DNA of 8,457 nucleotides from Acidimicrobiales bacterium. Its GTDB lineage: Bacteria; Actinomycetota; Acidimicrobiia; Acidimicrobiales; Iamiaceae. Location of the stretch: contig JAGQSI010000075.1 in assembly GCA_020439605.1 (NCBI GenBank), positions 1-8,457 on the forward strand, in the 5' to 3' direction. Below the pieces are notes generated by a model. That model saw nothing but the letters and a program-made list of their open reading frames with translations, made no database searches and was not told where the DNA came from. Positions 1-4,733 of this stretch are shown one piece after another; the stretch's first letter is position 1; every line of letters starts with the position of its first letter. Position numbers and translations under genes: made by a program.

Positions 1-292
1 GTTGCATCATCACCTGTTTGAAGGTTTGAGCCGCGATACGACCCAAGGTTGCCTGATCTGGAGTGACGTCCAGCTCGGGACCGAAGGGCTCGCCGTCCTC
101 GTCGAGTTCTTGGGCGGTTACGCGCATCTCGCCGGTGATCGGATCCATGGTGACCCATGCGTACTCGTAGGAGCCGGGCATGCGCTTGTAGGCGGTTTCG
201 AGGGCATCTGCGAGAGCGCCCATGAGCACCTCTGGAGCCATGCCTTTTTCAGCGGCAAGAGTACGGATCGCCTCCATACGTTCTTCGTTCAT
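1..292 (-). CDS. nusA: Transcription termination/antitermination factor NusA, N-terminal part (3' end beyond window)
   Basis: This is the N-terminal 97 codons of NusA, the RNA polymerase-associated factor that modulates pausing, intrinsic termination and antitermination. The visible protein starts MNEERMEAIRTLAAEKG, continues with a helix containing ALADALETAYKR, and then has a strand-rich stretch (YEYAWVTMDPITGEMRV) and QATLGRIAAQTFKQVMMQ. This is the order of the NusA N-terminal RNAP-binding domain. The S1 and KH domains would lie beyond the left edge and cannot be seen. The ATG shares the ATGA overlap with the TGA of rimP, so the two are very likely translationally coupled. No strong Shine-Dalgarno is present, only a purine-rich AAGAAGAAGG some 15 nt upstream. 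The rimP-nusA order is the usual bacterial one, and infB would be expected next. Identification is from sequence pattern and context. Confidence 0.93.
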   Translation of the reverse strand, partial: MNEERMEAIRTLAAEKGMAPEVLMGALADALETAYKRMPGSYEYAWVTMDPITGEMRVTAQELDEDGEPFGPELDVTPDQATLGRIAAQTFKQVMMQ

Positions 293-804
293 GACCTAGC
301 TGCCTTCTTCTTCTGGGCGGACGGGGACGTGGAGCGGGTTGAGGGCTTGGGAGCCGGCCCCCACTCAAAAACGGTGCGGGCACGCTCAATGTCTTCGAGT
401 ACGACAGTTCGAGGCTCGTTGCTCGAATCTGTTGTCACGCTGAGCACGCTGCCATCAAAGCCTGTAAGGGTGCCTTTGATCCTGCGGTCGCCTTCCACCC
501 CGGCACGGAGCTTCAACGCAACCAGAGACCCAACTGCACCCTGGAAATGTTCTGGACGACGCAGATTTCGTTCCAAGCCGGGGCTTGACACCTCAAGGGT
601 GTACTGACCGGCGATTGGATCCTCTTCGTCAAGCGCGTGAGAGATTGACCTTGTCACTTTGGTGATCAGTTCCACGTCCACCCCATCTTGATGGGTGATC
701 GTGACCCGCAAAGTCCCACCTGTGTATTCCAGGTCGTAGAGATCTGCGCCAGCAGCTTCCACAAGTGGCACGATCAGTTCACGTGTTCTACTAGTTGTGT
801 CCAT
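289..804 (-). CDS. rimP: Ribosome maturation factor RimP
   Basis: RimP is a cytoplasmic assembly factor needed for maturation of the 30S ribosomal subunit. The protein has 171 residues. Its N-terminal alpha/beta domain reads RELIVPLVEAAGADLYDLEY and is followed by the family hallmark YTLEVSSPGLERNLRRPEHF at about residues 66-85. The C-terminal SH3-like barrel includes GTLTGFDGSVLSV and ends in a basic Lys/Arg/Ser tail of about 20 residues. The start at 804 is chosen because a perfect AAGGAGG (810-816) lies 5 nt upstream. An upstream in-frame start at 885 would add 27 non-family residues and run through the leader hairpin, so it is rejected. The gene overlaps nusA by 4 nt (ATGA). It follows a 334-bp gap after proS containing a candidate promoter and a hairpin terminator or attenuator, so rimP-nusA probably forms its own transcription unit. 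Confidence 0.95.
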   Translation of the reverse strand: MDTTSRTRELIVPLVEAAGADLYDLEYTGGTLRVTITHQDGVDVELITKVTRSISHALDEEDPIAGQYTLEVSSPGLERNLRRPEHFQGAVGSLVALKLRAGVEGDRRIKGTLTGFDGSVLSVTTDSSNEPRTVVLEDIERARTVFEWGPAPKPSTRSTSPSAQKKKAARS

Positions 805-809
805 CTGTG

Positions 810-816
810 CCTCCTT
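810..816 (-). promoter_or_regulatory. Strong Shine-Dalgarno of rimP
   Basis: The minus strand reads AAGGAGG, then 5 nt (CACAG), then ATG at 804. It is among the best ribosome binding sites in the window and settles the rimP start. Confidence 0.85.
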
Positions 817-851
817 CCTTCTAGCCGCAGGTTGCCCGACGCCAAACAGTG

Positions 852-887
852 CCAATACAAACAAGAAGCGTGGGCCCAGGCCCACGC
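852..887 (-). terminator. Intrinsic terminator-like hairpin in the rimP leader
   Basis: On the minus strand an 8-bp GC stem pairs GCGTGGGC with GCCCACGC around a 4-nt CTGG loop (868-887). It is followed directly by TTCTTGTTTGTATTGG (852-867), which has 10 T in 16 nt. The T tract is interrupted, so strength is uncertain. It sits 64 nt upstream of the rimP ATG and downstream of the only good promoter candidate. It could therefore be a leader attenuator for rimP-nusA, or a terminator for transcripts coming from proS. Confidence 0.6.
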
Positions 888-892
888 CTTGT

Positions 893-904
893 GGCCCGAA
901 GGCC
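893..904 (-). other. UUCG-tetraloop hairpin in the rimP leader
   Basis: The minus strand reads GGCC-TTCG-GGCC, a 4-bp GC stem closed by the very stable cUUCGg tetraloop. It is 5 nt upstream of the larger terminator-like hairpin and just downstream of the predicted transcription start. Its 3' GGCC arm could alternatively pair with GGCC segments of the next hairpin, which would allow competing folds. Confidence 0.5.
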
Positions 905-914
905 TACGGTTTTG

Positions 915-944
915 AGCATAGCCGATTGGGGCAGGCCTCGTCAG
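915..944 (-). promoter_or_regulatory. Candidate sigma70-type promoter for rimP-nusA
   Basis: On the minus strand, CTGACG (939-944; 4 of 6 matches to TTGACA) is separated by 18 nt from TATGCT (915-920; 4 of 6 matches to TATAAT). Transcription would start near 908-911 and give a leader of about 105 nt before the rimP ATG. This is a pattern match only. Confidence 0.4.
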
Positions 945-953
945 GCCGAGCCA

Positions 954-965
954 TGACCCAGGTCA
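954..965. promoter_or_regulatory. Palindrome TGACC-N2-GGTCA, possible operator
   Basis: A perfect 5+5 bp inverted repeat with a 2-bp spacer lies 9 nt upstream of the candidate -35 of rimP-nusA. Its position fits an activator or repressor site, but no specific regulator can be named from the sequence. Short palindromes also arise by chance. Confidence 0.25.
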
Positions 966-1015
966 CAGATGTGCCCAAACTTCAGCGCTCAAGAATCGAA
1001 AAGCTGGCTGGATGA

Positions 1016-1056
1016 GAGCGGTTCGGAGGTGGCGATTAGCCGGTTCCGAACCGCTC
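1016..1056. repeat. 12-bp perfect inverted repeat (stem-loop) after proS
   Basis: GAGCGGTTCGGA (1016-1027) and TCCGAACCGCTC (1045-1056) are exact reverse complements around a 17-nt loop. The right arm overlaps the first unit of the neighbouring tandem repeat, so the left arm can pair with several copies. In the proS transcript this lies about 85 to 125 nt after the stop codon. The only T-rich stretch (TTTTCGATTCTT) starts 11 nt after the stem, so it is at best a weak terminator. Confidence 0.6.
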
Positions 1057-1114
1057 AGCTCGAACCGCTCAGCTCGAACCGCTGGGCCGAACCGCTGGGC
1101 CGAACCACTGAGCT
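1047..1114. repeat. Tandem repeat, five units of 13-14 bp
   Basis: Units on the plus strand are CGAACCGCTCAGCT (1047-1060), the same again (1061-1074), CGAACCGCTGGGC (1075-1087), the same again (1088-1100), and the diverged CGAACCACTGAGCT (1101-1114). The pairwise-identical units in mixed lengths look like local duplication by slippage. The array begins 25 nt beyond the proS stop codon. Confidence 0.85.
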
Positions 1115-1138
1115 CGGCCTCGGCGCTGCTGCCAGGGA

Positions 1139-2551
1139 TCAGTAGGCGCGAGCCACTACGGCCACGACACCCGACTCTGTCTCCGAGGCGGGCACCTGAC
1201 CATCCGCGCTTTGCAAGCACCTCACTGTGATCGCATCCTCGGCAAGTTTTGCTTCGCCTTCTTCACCCAGAGTTGCCCATGGGATCCGTGCAAAGCCCTG
1301 CTGTGCCGCCTCTCTGGCCTCTTCGATCGTGGAGACATCAAAGGTGTTGGTGTCACGGCGCTCACTTGCTTCAGCTAGCAGGTCTGACTGAATCAGCTCG
1401 AGCAACATCTCGACACGATGTCCTACCTCTGCGATAGGAACTTGACGTTTCTCGGCTAGGTCACGACGGACAATGGTGACCTCCCCATTGGCCAAGTCCC
1501 TTGGACCGACCTCCACCCGCACAGGCACACCTTTGAGTTCCCAGTCGATCGAGCGTCGCCCGAAGGAAGTATCGGTGCGTCCATCCAGCTTGGCGCGCAC
1601 ACCTGCCGCTTGAAGTTCCGAGACAAGACGTGCCGCGGCTTCGCCGGCCCCATCGCCGTCCTTGATGACCATGACCACGACTTGAGTGGCCGCCAAACGA
1701 GGTGGCACACGTAGTCCGGTGTCGTCGCCGTGGCACATGATGAGCCCACCCATCATGCGCGTCGAGACCCCCCAACTCGTGGTCCAAGCCGTTTGCTGCT
1801 CCCCCGAAGTGTCCTGGAAGGAAATGTCGAAAACCTTGGCGAAGTTCTGACCGAGTTCATGGCTAGTGCCCATTTGAAGGGCCTTGCCGTCTCGCATCAT
1901 TGCCTCGCATGCGAGGGTGTTTATTGCTCCGGCGAAACGCTCCTGTCGCGTCTTGCGCCCGATCAGTACCGGTATGGCCAACACGTCAACCATGAACGCC
2001 CTGTACACGTCGTGAAGGATCTGCAATGCGTATGCGCTGGCATCTGCCTCGGTTGCATGTGCGGTGTGGCCTTCTTGCCAGAGGAACTCGCTCGTACGCA
2101 AGAAAATGCGGGTACGTAGTTCCCAGCGCACAACGTTGGCCCATTGGTTGAGCAGTAACGGAAGGTCTCGGTGGCTTTGCACCCACTTGGACATGTACTC
2201 GCCGATCACGGTCTCACTCGTTGGGCGAACCACTACTGGTTCTTCGAGTTCCTTGCCACCTGCATGGGTGACCACGGCCAACTCGGGGCTGAAACCCTCA
2301 ACATGCTCAGCTTCTCTGGTCAGGTAACTCTGAGGGATGAACAAGGGAAAGTAGGCATTCTCAGCGCCGGCAGCCTTGATGCGTTGGTCAACTTCGGCCT
2401 GCATACGTTCCCACAACGAGTACCCATAGGGCCGGATGACCATGGTGCCGCGCACCGGCCCGTTGTCGGCTAGCTCCGCCTTGGCCAAGATGTCTTGGTA
2501 CCAGCGGGGGAAATCTTCGCTCTGGGGAGTGAGCACGGGTGCTTTGGCCAT
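1139..2551 (-). CDS. proS: Prolyl-tRNA synthetase, archaeal/eukaryotic-type (type 3)
   Basis: This class II aminoacyl-tRNA synthetase charges tRNA-Pro with proline in the cytoplasm. The 470-residue protein starts MAKAPVLTPQSEDFPRWYQD, which resembles the start of Thermus-type ProRS and fixes the start; an upstream ATG at 2602 adds 17 unrelated residues. Class II motif 1 lies around 64-80, RPTSETVIGEY at 109-119, motif 2 at about 139-161 (NVVRWELRTRIFLRTSEFLWQEG), the proline-pocket region TSHELGQNF at 229-237, and motif 3 at about 259-286 (SWGVSTRMMGG to RVPPRLA). An anticodon-binding domain follows (about 288-385). There is no bacterial YbaK-like editing insertion. The protein ends in Tyr, as in Thermus ProRS, where the terminal Tyr reaches the active site. 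The C-terminal domain keeps only one Cys (C445), so the zinc site of many type 3 enzymes appears lost. No clear Shine-Dalgarno precedes the ATG. Confidence 0.95.
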   Translation of the reverse strand: MAKAPVLTPQSEDFPRWYQDILAKAELADNGPVRGTMVIRPYGYSLWERMQAEVDQRIKAAGAENAYFPLFIPQSYLTREAEHVEGFSPELAVVTHAGGKELEEPVVVRPTSETVIGEYMSKWVQSHRDLPLLLNQWANVVRWELRTRIFLRTSEFLWQEGHTAHATEADASAYALQILHDVYRAFMVDVLAIPVLIGRKTRQERFAGAINTLACEAMMRDGKALQMGTSHELGQNFAKVFDISFQDTSGEQQTAWTTSWGVSTRMMGGLIMCHGDDTGLRVPPRLAATQVVVMVIKDGDGAGEAAARLVSELQAAGVRAKLDGRTDTSFGRRSIDWELKGVPVRVEVGPRDLANGEVTIVRRDLAEKRQVPIAEVGHRVEMLLELIQSDLLAEASERRDTNTFDVSTIEEAREAAQQGFARIPWATLGEEGEAKLAEDAITVRCLQSADGQVPASETESGVVAVVARAY

Positions 2552-2661
2552 AGCGAGCGATGGTACCGGGCACGACCTTGTCCCCCAATGGTCCTGATCC
2601 ATAAAGCTCCACGAAACGCCACAAAAGTTGCATCGCCTTGATCTGCTGGCATGCTGAACTC

Positions 2662-2955
2662 ATGGAGATCGAGGTGACACGCGAAGACCTTGGAGACCAC
2701 GGTCGATACCACCTGCTCGTGGATGGCGAGGAGAAGGGCGAACTCGACTATCGAATGGTCGATGGGCTTCGGGTGATGTTCCATACCGGGGTTCGAGAGG
2801 AACTCGAAGGCCGGGGCCTAGGGGGCACTCTCGCCCGGCATGCTTTGGATGATGCCCGAGAGGACGGCGTGCTAGTTGTCCCCCAATGCCCGTTCATCGC
2901 CCGATACATCGAGATCAAAACCAAGTATCAGGACCTATTGGCCAACGCTGGATAG
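2662..2955 (+). CDS. Small GNAT-family N-acetyltransferase, YjdJ/Acetyltransf_CG type
   Basis: This 97-residue protein is a minimal GNAT fold of the kind seen in E. coli YjdJ; its substrate is unknown. Visible signs are the strand YHLLVDGEEKGELDYR (16-31), then LEGRGLGGTLARHALDDARE (48-67), which matches the acetyl-CoA pyrophosphate loop (R/Q-x-x-G-x-G/A) and its following helix. VVPQCPFIARYIEIKTKYQDLL (72-93) is the family signature with a conserved Cys (C76). Start 2662 is preferred because the sequence from MEIEV fits the family; 2638 would add 8 residues. No good ribosome binding site is visible, so the mRNA may be leaderless or weakly initiated. A poor promoter match (TTGTCC at 2578, CATAAA at 2600) lies upstream. 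The gene is divergent from proS (110 bp between starts) and 20 nt before the PGPGW-like gene. A GNAT next to ispG also occurs in mycobacteria. Confidence 0.85.
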   Translation: MEIEVTREDLGDHGRYHLLVDGEEKGELDYRMVDGLRVMFHTGVREELEGRGLGGTLARHALDDAREDGVLVVPQCPFIARYIEIKTKYQDLLANAG

Positions 2956-2975
2956 AGATCCGCGATACTTGAACG

Positions 2976-3479
2976 ATGGCTCCCGACGCTGGCCAAGAAA
3001 GCACCGAGACACCCATAGACCACGACGGCCTATTTGGAGACCTTGACGGCGATGGGCGCATCGACGCCCACGAACGCTTTGAGTTGCTGCGCGATGCTGC
3101 GATTCAGGCCGAATTCGACACTGGGATTCGCGAAGAAACTGAGGCTGCCGCCAAGCGTCATGTCCTCATGCGCATTGGCACGATCGTGGTCGGTTTCATT
3201 GTCTTGATCGCCGGGCTCGCGATGTTGGTGCTGCCCGGTCAGGGAATCATCACGGTGATCATTGGCCTGACGATCTTGGCAAGAGAACTCCCGTGGGCCG
3301 AGCGCATGTTGGAGTACGCGAAGCGCAAAGCCAAGGTGGACGAACTCAAACAGCAGCCGGTATGGGTCAAGGCAGTTGCGTGGGGTTTCACCGTTGTAGC
3401 CATTGCGGTATCGGCTTGGTACATGTTCATCGCAGACCCGAAACCGGCTCTGGCTGAGATACTTCCCTGGAACTGGTAG
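2976..3479 (+). CDS. PGPGW-like small membrane protein with an N-terminal EF-hand loop
   Basis: This 167-residue protein of unknown function resembles the PGPGW transmembrane family. A hydrophilic N-terminus (1-62) is followed by a membrane hairpin: TM1 about 67-85, the hallmark turn MLVLPGQG (83-90; PGQG replaces the usual PGPG) and TM2 about 91-102, then ARELPWAERMLEYAKRKAK, the typical basic amphipathic continuation. A third hydrophobic helix spans about 133-152. Residues 22-33 read DLDGDGRIDAHE, with Asp at loop positions 1, 3, 5 and 9, Gly at 6, Ile at 8 and Glu at 12. That is a complete EF-hand calcium-binding loop, followed by a helix-prone FELLRDAAIQAEF. Only one EF-hand is present, so calcium binding is inference. 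The start has no clear Shine-Dalgarno; GATACT at 2964-2969 could serve as a -10 element for a leaderless mRNA. The stop is 5 nt from the convergent ispG stop. Confidence 0.8.
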   Translation: MAPDAGQESTETPIDHDGLFGDLDGDGRIDAHERFELLRDAAIQAEFDTGIREETEAAAKRHVLMRIGTIVVGFIVLIAGLAMLVLPGQGIITVIIGLTILARELPWAERMLEYAKRKAKVDELKQQPVWVKAVAWGFTVVAIAVSAWYMFIADPKPALAEILPWNW

Positions 3480-3484
3480 CGGTG

Positions 3485-4732
3485 CTAGTGCTCTGCGAGG
3501 TGTTTGCGGATCAGATCCACACGTTGCTCTGATCGGTTCACGTCTTCACCTTGGACATCTAGCAGTTCGGCCCGATCTGCTTCTGCGACAGCTGCTGCGC
3601 CAGCATCTGCATGGGTGAGAGCGCCGTCCACGCCTTCTTCGGCGATCATGTCCGCCCATCGAACCAGTTCTTTGACCATGTCTTTTTCGGCCACAACCGC
3701 AACTACCTGTCCTTTGACGAACAGATGGCCCTTCTGTCGCCCAGCCGCAATACCAAGGTCAGCGTCTCGCGCTTCTCCTGGCCCGTTGACCACACAGCCC
3801 ATGACCGCTACCTGGATCGGTATCTCCATGTCCTCGAGGGCTGCTTGGGCATCGCTGGCAACCTGGATCACGTCCACCTCGGCGCGTCCACATGAAGGAC
3901 ATGCAATCAGATCCAGGCCCTTACGTTCCCTGAGTCCCATGGCCTCTAGCAGCACACGCCCTGCTTTGGCCTCCTCAACCGGGTCCGCGGTGAGCGAGTA
4001 GCGAATGGTGTCTCCAATGCCTTCGGCCAACAAAGCCGCAATGCCCGCAGTTGCTTTGACGGTGCCTGCAGGTGGAGGTCCGGCCTCGGTCACTCCTAGA
4101 TGCAACGGATGGTCCGTCACTTCCGAAAGCTGCCGGTAGGCCTCCACCATGAGCGGCACACTCGACGCTTTGACCGAGATCTTGACCTGATCGAAACCAA
4201 CTTCTTCGAAATAGGCCAACTCCATCTGAGCGGATTCGACCATGGCCTCGGGAGTTACCCGTCCGCCGTATTTCACATAGAGCCGTTCGTCGAGCGAGCC
4301 GCCATTGACCCCAATCCTGATGGGCACGCCACGGTCCTTGGCCTCGGATGCGATCAGTTTGATGTGTTCTGGTCTACGGATGTTTCCGGGGTTGAGCCGT
4401 AGTCCGTGTACGCCGGCATCGAGCGCTGCGAGTGCCATGCGATAGTTGTTGTGAACGTCTGCGATCACCGGCACCGGAGAACGAGGAATGATCCTCGCGA
4501 GTCCCTCGGCAGCAGAGGCGTCGTTGCAGGTACAGCGAACAATGTCCGCTCCAGCGCCGAACAGTGAGTAGATCTGTTGGAGGGTTCCTTCGACGTCCGC
4601 TGTCTTGGTGGTGGTCATCGACTGGATGGACACCGGAGCGTCTCCGCCCACAGATACCGGATTGGAGCGGTGCGCCAGAGTGATCTTGCGAGTTGGCCGG
4701 CGCGTGGCGATCGAGATTGAGCCGTCGTCCAT
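3485..4732 (-). CDS. ispG: 4-hydroxy-3-methylbut-2-en-1-yl diphosphate synthase IspG (GcpE)
   Basis: IspG catalyses the penultimate step of the MEP isoprenoid pathway, reductively converting MEcPP to HMBPP with a [4Fe-4S] cluster. The TIM-barrel part includes VSIQSMTTTKTADVEGTLQQI (34-54), PVIADVHNNY (88-97), LRLNPGNI (111-118), IRIGVNGGSLDER (139-151) and LHLGVTEAGPP (210-220). The cluster-binding domain has CPSCGR (278-283) and MGCVVNGPGEA (311-321), supplying C278, C281, C313 and E320. The protein is 415 residues, longer than about 387 in mycobacteria, because of a C-terminal tail (about 370-415) rich in Ala and acidic residues and ending in a basic amphipathic segment. The start is supported by GGAGG (4738-4742) 5 nt upstream, embedded in the last codons of rseP. 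A 1-nt gap from the rseP stop implies coupling. It converges with the PGPGW-like gene. Confidence 0.97.
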   Translation of the reverse strand: MDDGSISIATRRPTRKITLAHRSNPVSVGGDAPVSIQSMTTTKTADVEGTLQQIYSLFGAGADIVRCTCNDASAAEGLARIIPRSPVPVIADVHNNYRMALAALDAGVHGLRLNPGNIRRPEHIKLIASEAKDRGVPIRIGVNGGSLDERLYVKYGGRVTPEAMVESAQMELAYFEEVGFDQVKISVKASSVPLMVEAYRQLSEVTDHPLHLGVTEAGPPPAGTVKATAGIAALLAEGIGDTIRYSLTADPVEEAKAGRVLLEAMGLRERKGLDLIACPSCGRAEVDVIQVASDAQAALEDMEIPIQVAVMGCVVNGPGEARDADLGIAAGRQKGHLFVKGQVVAVVAEKDMVKELVRWADMIAEEGVDGALTHADAGAAAVAEADRAELLDVQGEDVNRSEQRVDLIRKHLAEH

Positions 4733-4733
4733 A

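Larger units (their letters stand above)
805..1138. other. 334-bp non-coding gap between proS and rimP
   Basis: No convincing gene lies here. Read on the minus strand from proS towards rimP, it contains in order: a 13-14 bp tandem repeat (1047-1114), a 12-bp inverted repeat sharing that unit (1016-1056), a TGACC-N2-GGTCA palindrome (954-965), a short GGCCT/AGGCC inverted repeat (934-947), a candidate sigma70-type promoter (915-944), a UUCG-capped hairpin (893-904), a GC-rich hairpin with a T-rich tail (852-887), and the rimP ribosome binding site. Short open frames crossing it are low-complexity readings of the repeats. No tRNA cloverleaf was recognised, unlike the E. coli arrangement where a tRNA gene precedes rimP. 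Confidence 0.7.

Noticed and set aside
2..607. Open frame of 201 codons on the plus strand opposite nusA and rimP
   Set aside because: It lies antisense to two well-recognised genes, has no family resemblance, and is explained by the GC-rich codon pattern of the real genes.
805..885. Upstream in-frame start for rimP at 885
   Set aside because: It would encode 27 residues unlike RimP, would run across the GC hairpin, and ignores the perfect AAGGAGG before the ATG at 804.
954..970. CRP-type binding site
   Set aside because: The TGACC-N2-GGTCA palindrome lacks the TGTGA-N6-TCACA spacing, so it is kept only as an unnamed palindrome.
1016..1114. CRISPR-like array in the proS-rimP gap
   Set aside because: Units of 13-14 bp abut directly without unique spacers, and no cas genes are present; it is a simple tandem repeat.
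963..1230. Short open frames on both strands across the tandem repeat
   Set aside because: Their translations are low-complexity readings of the repeat, with no ribosome binding site and no family match.
2552..2602. Upstream ATG start for proS at 2602
   Set aside because: The 17 added residues have no family counterpart, whereas MAKAPVLTPQ aligns with the usual start of type 3 ProRS.
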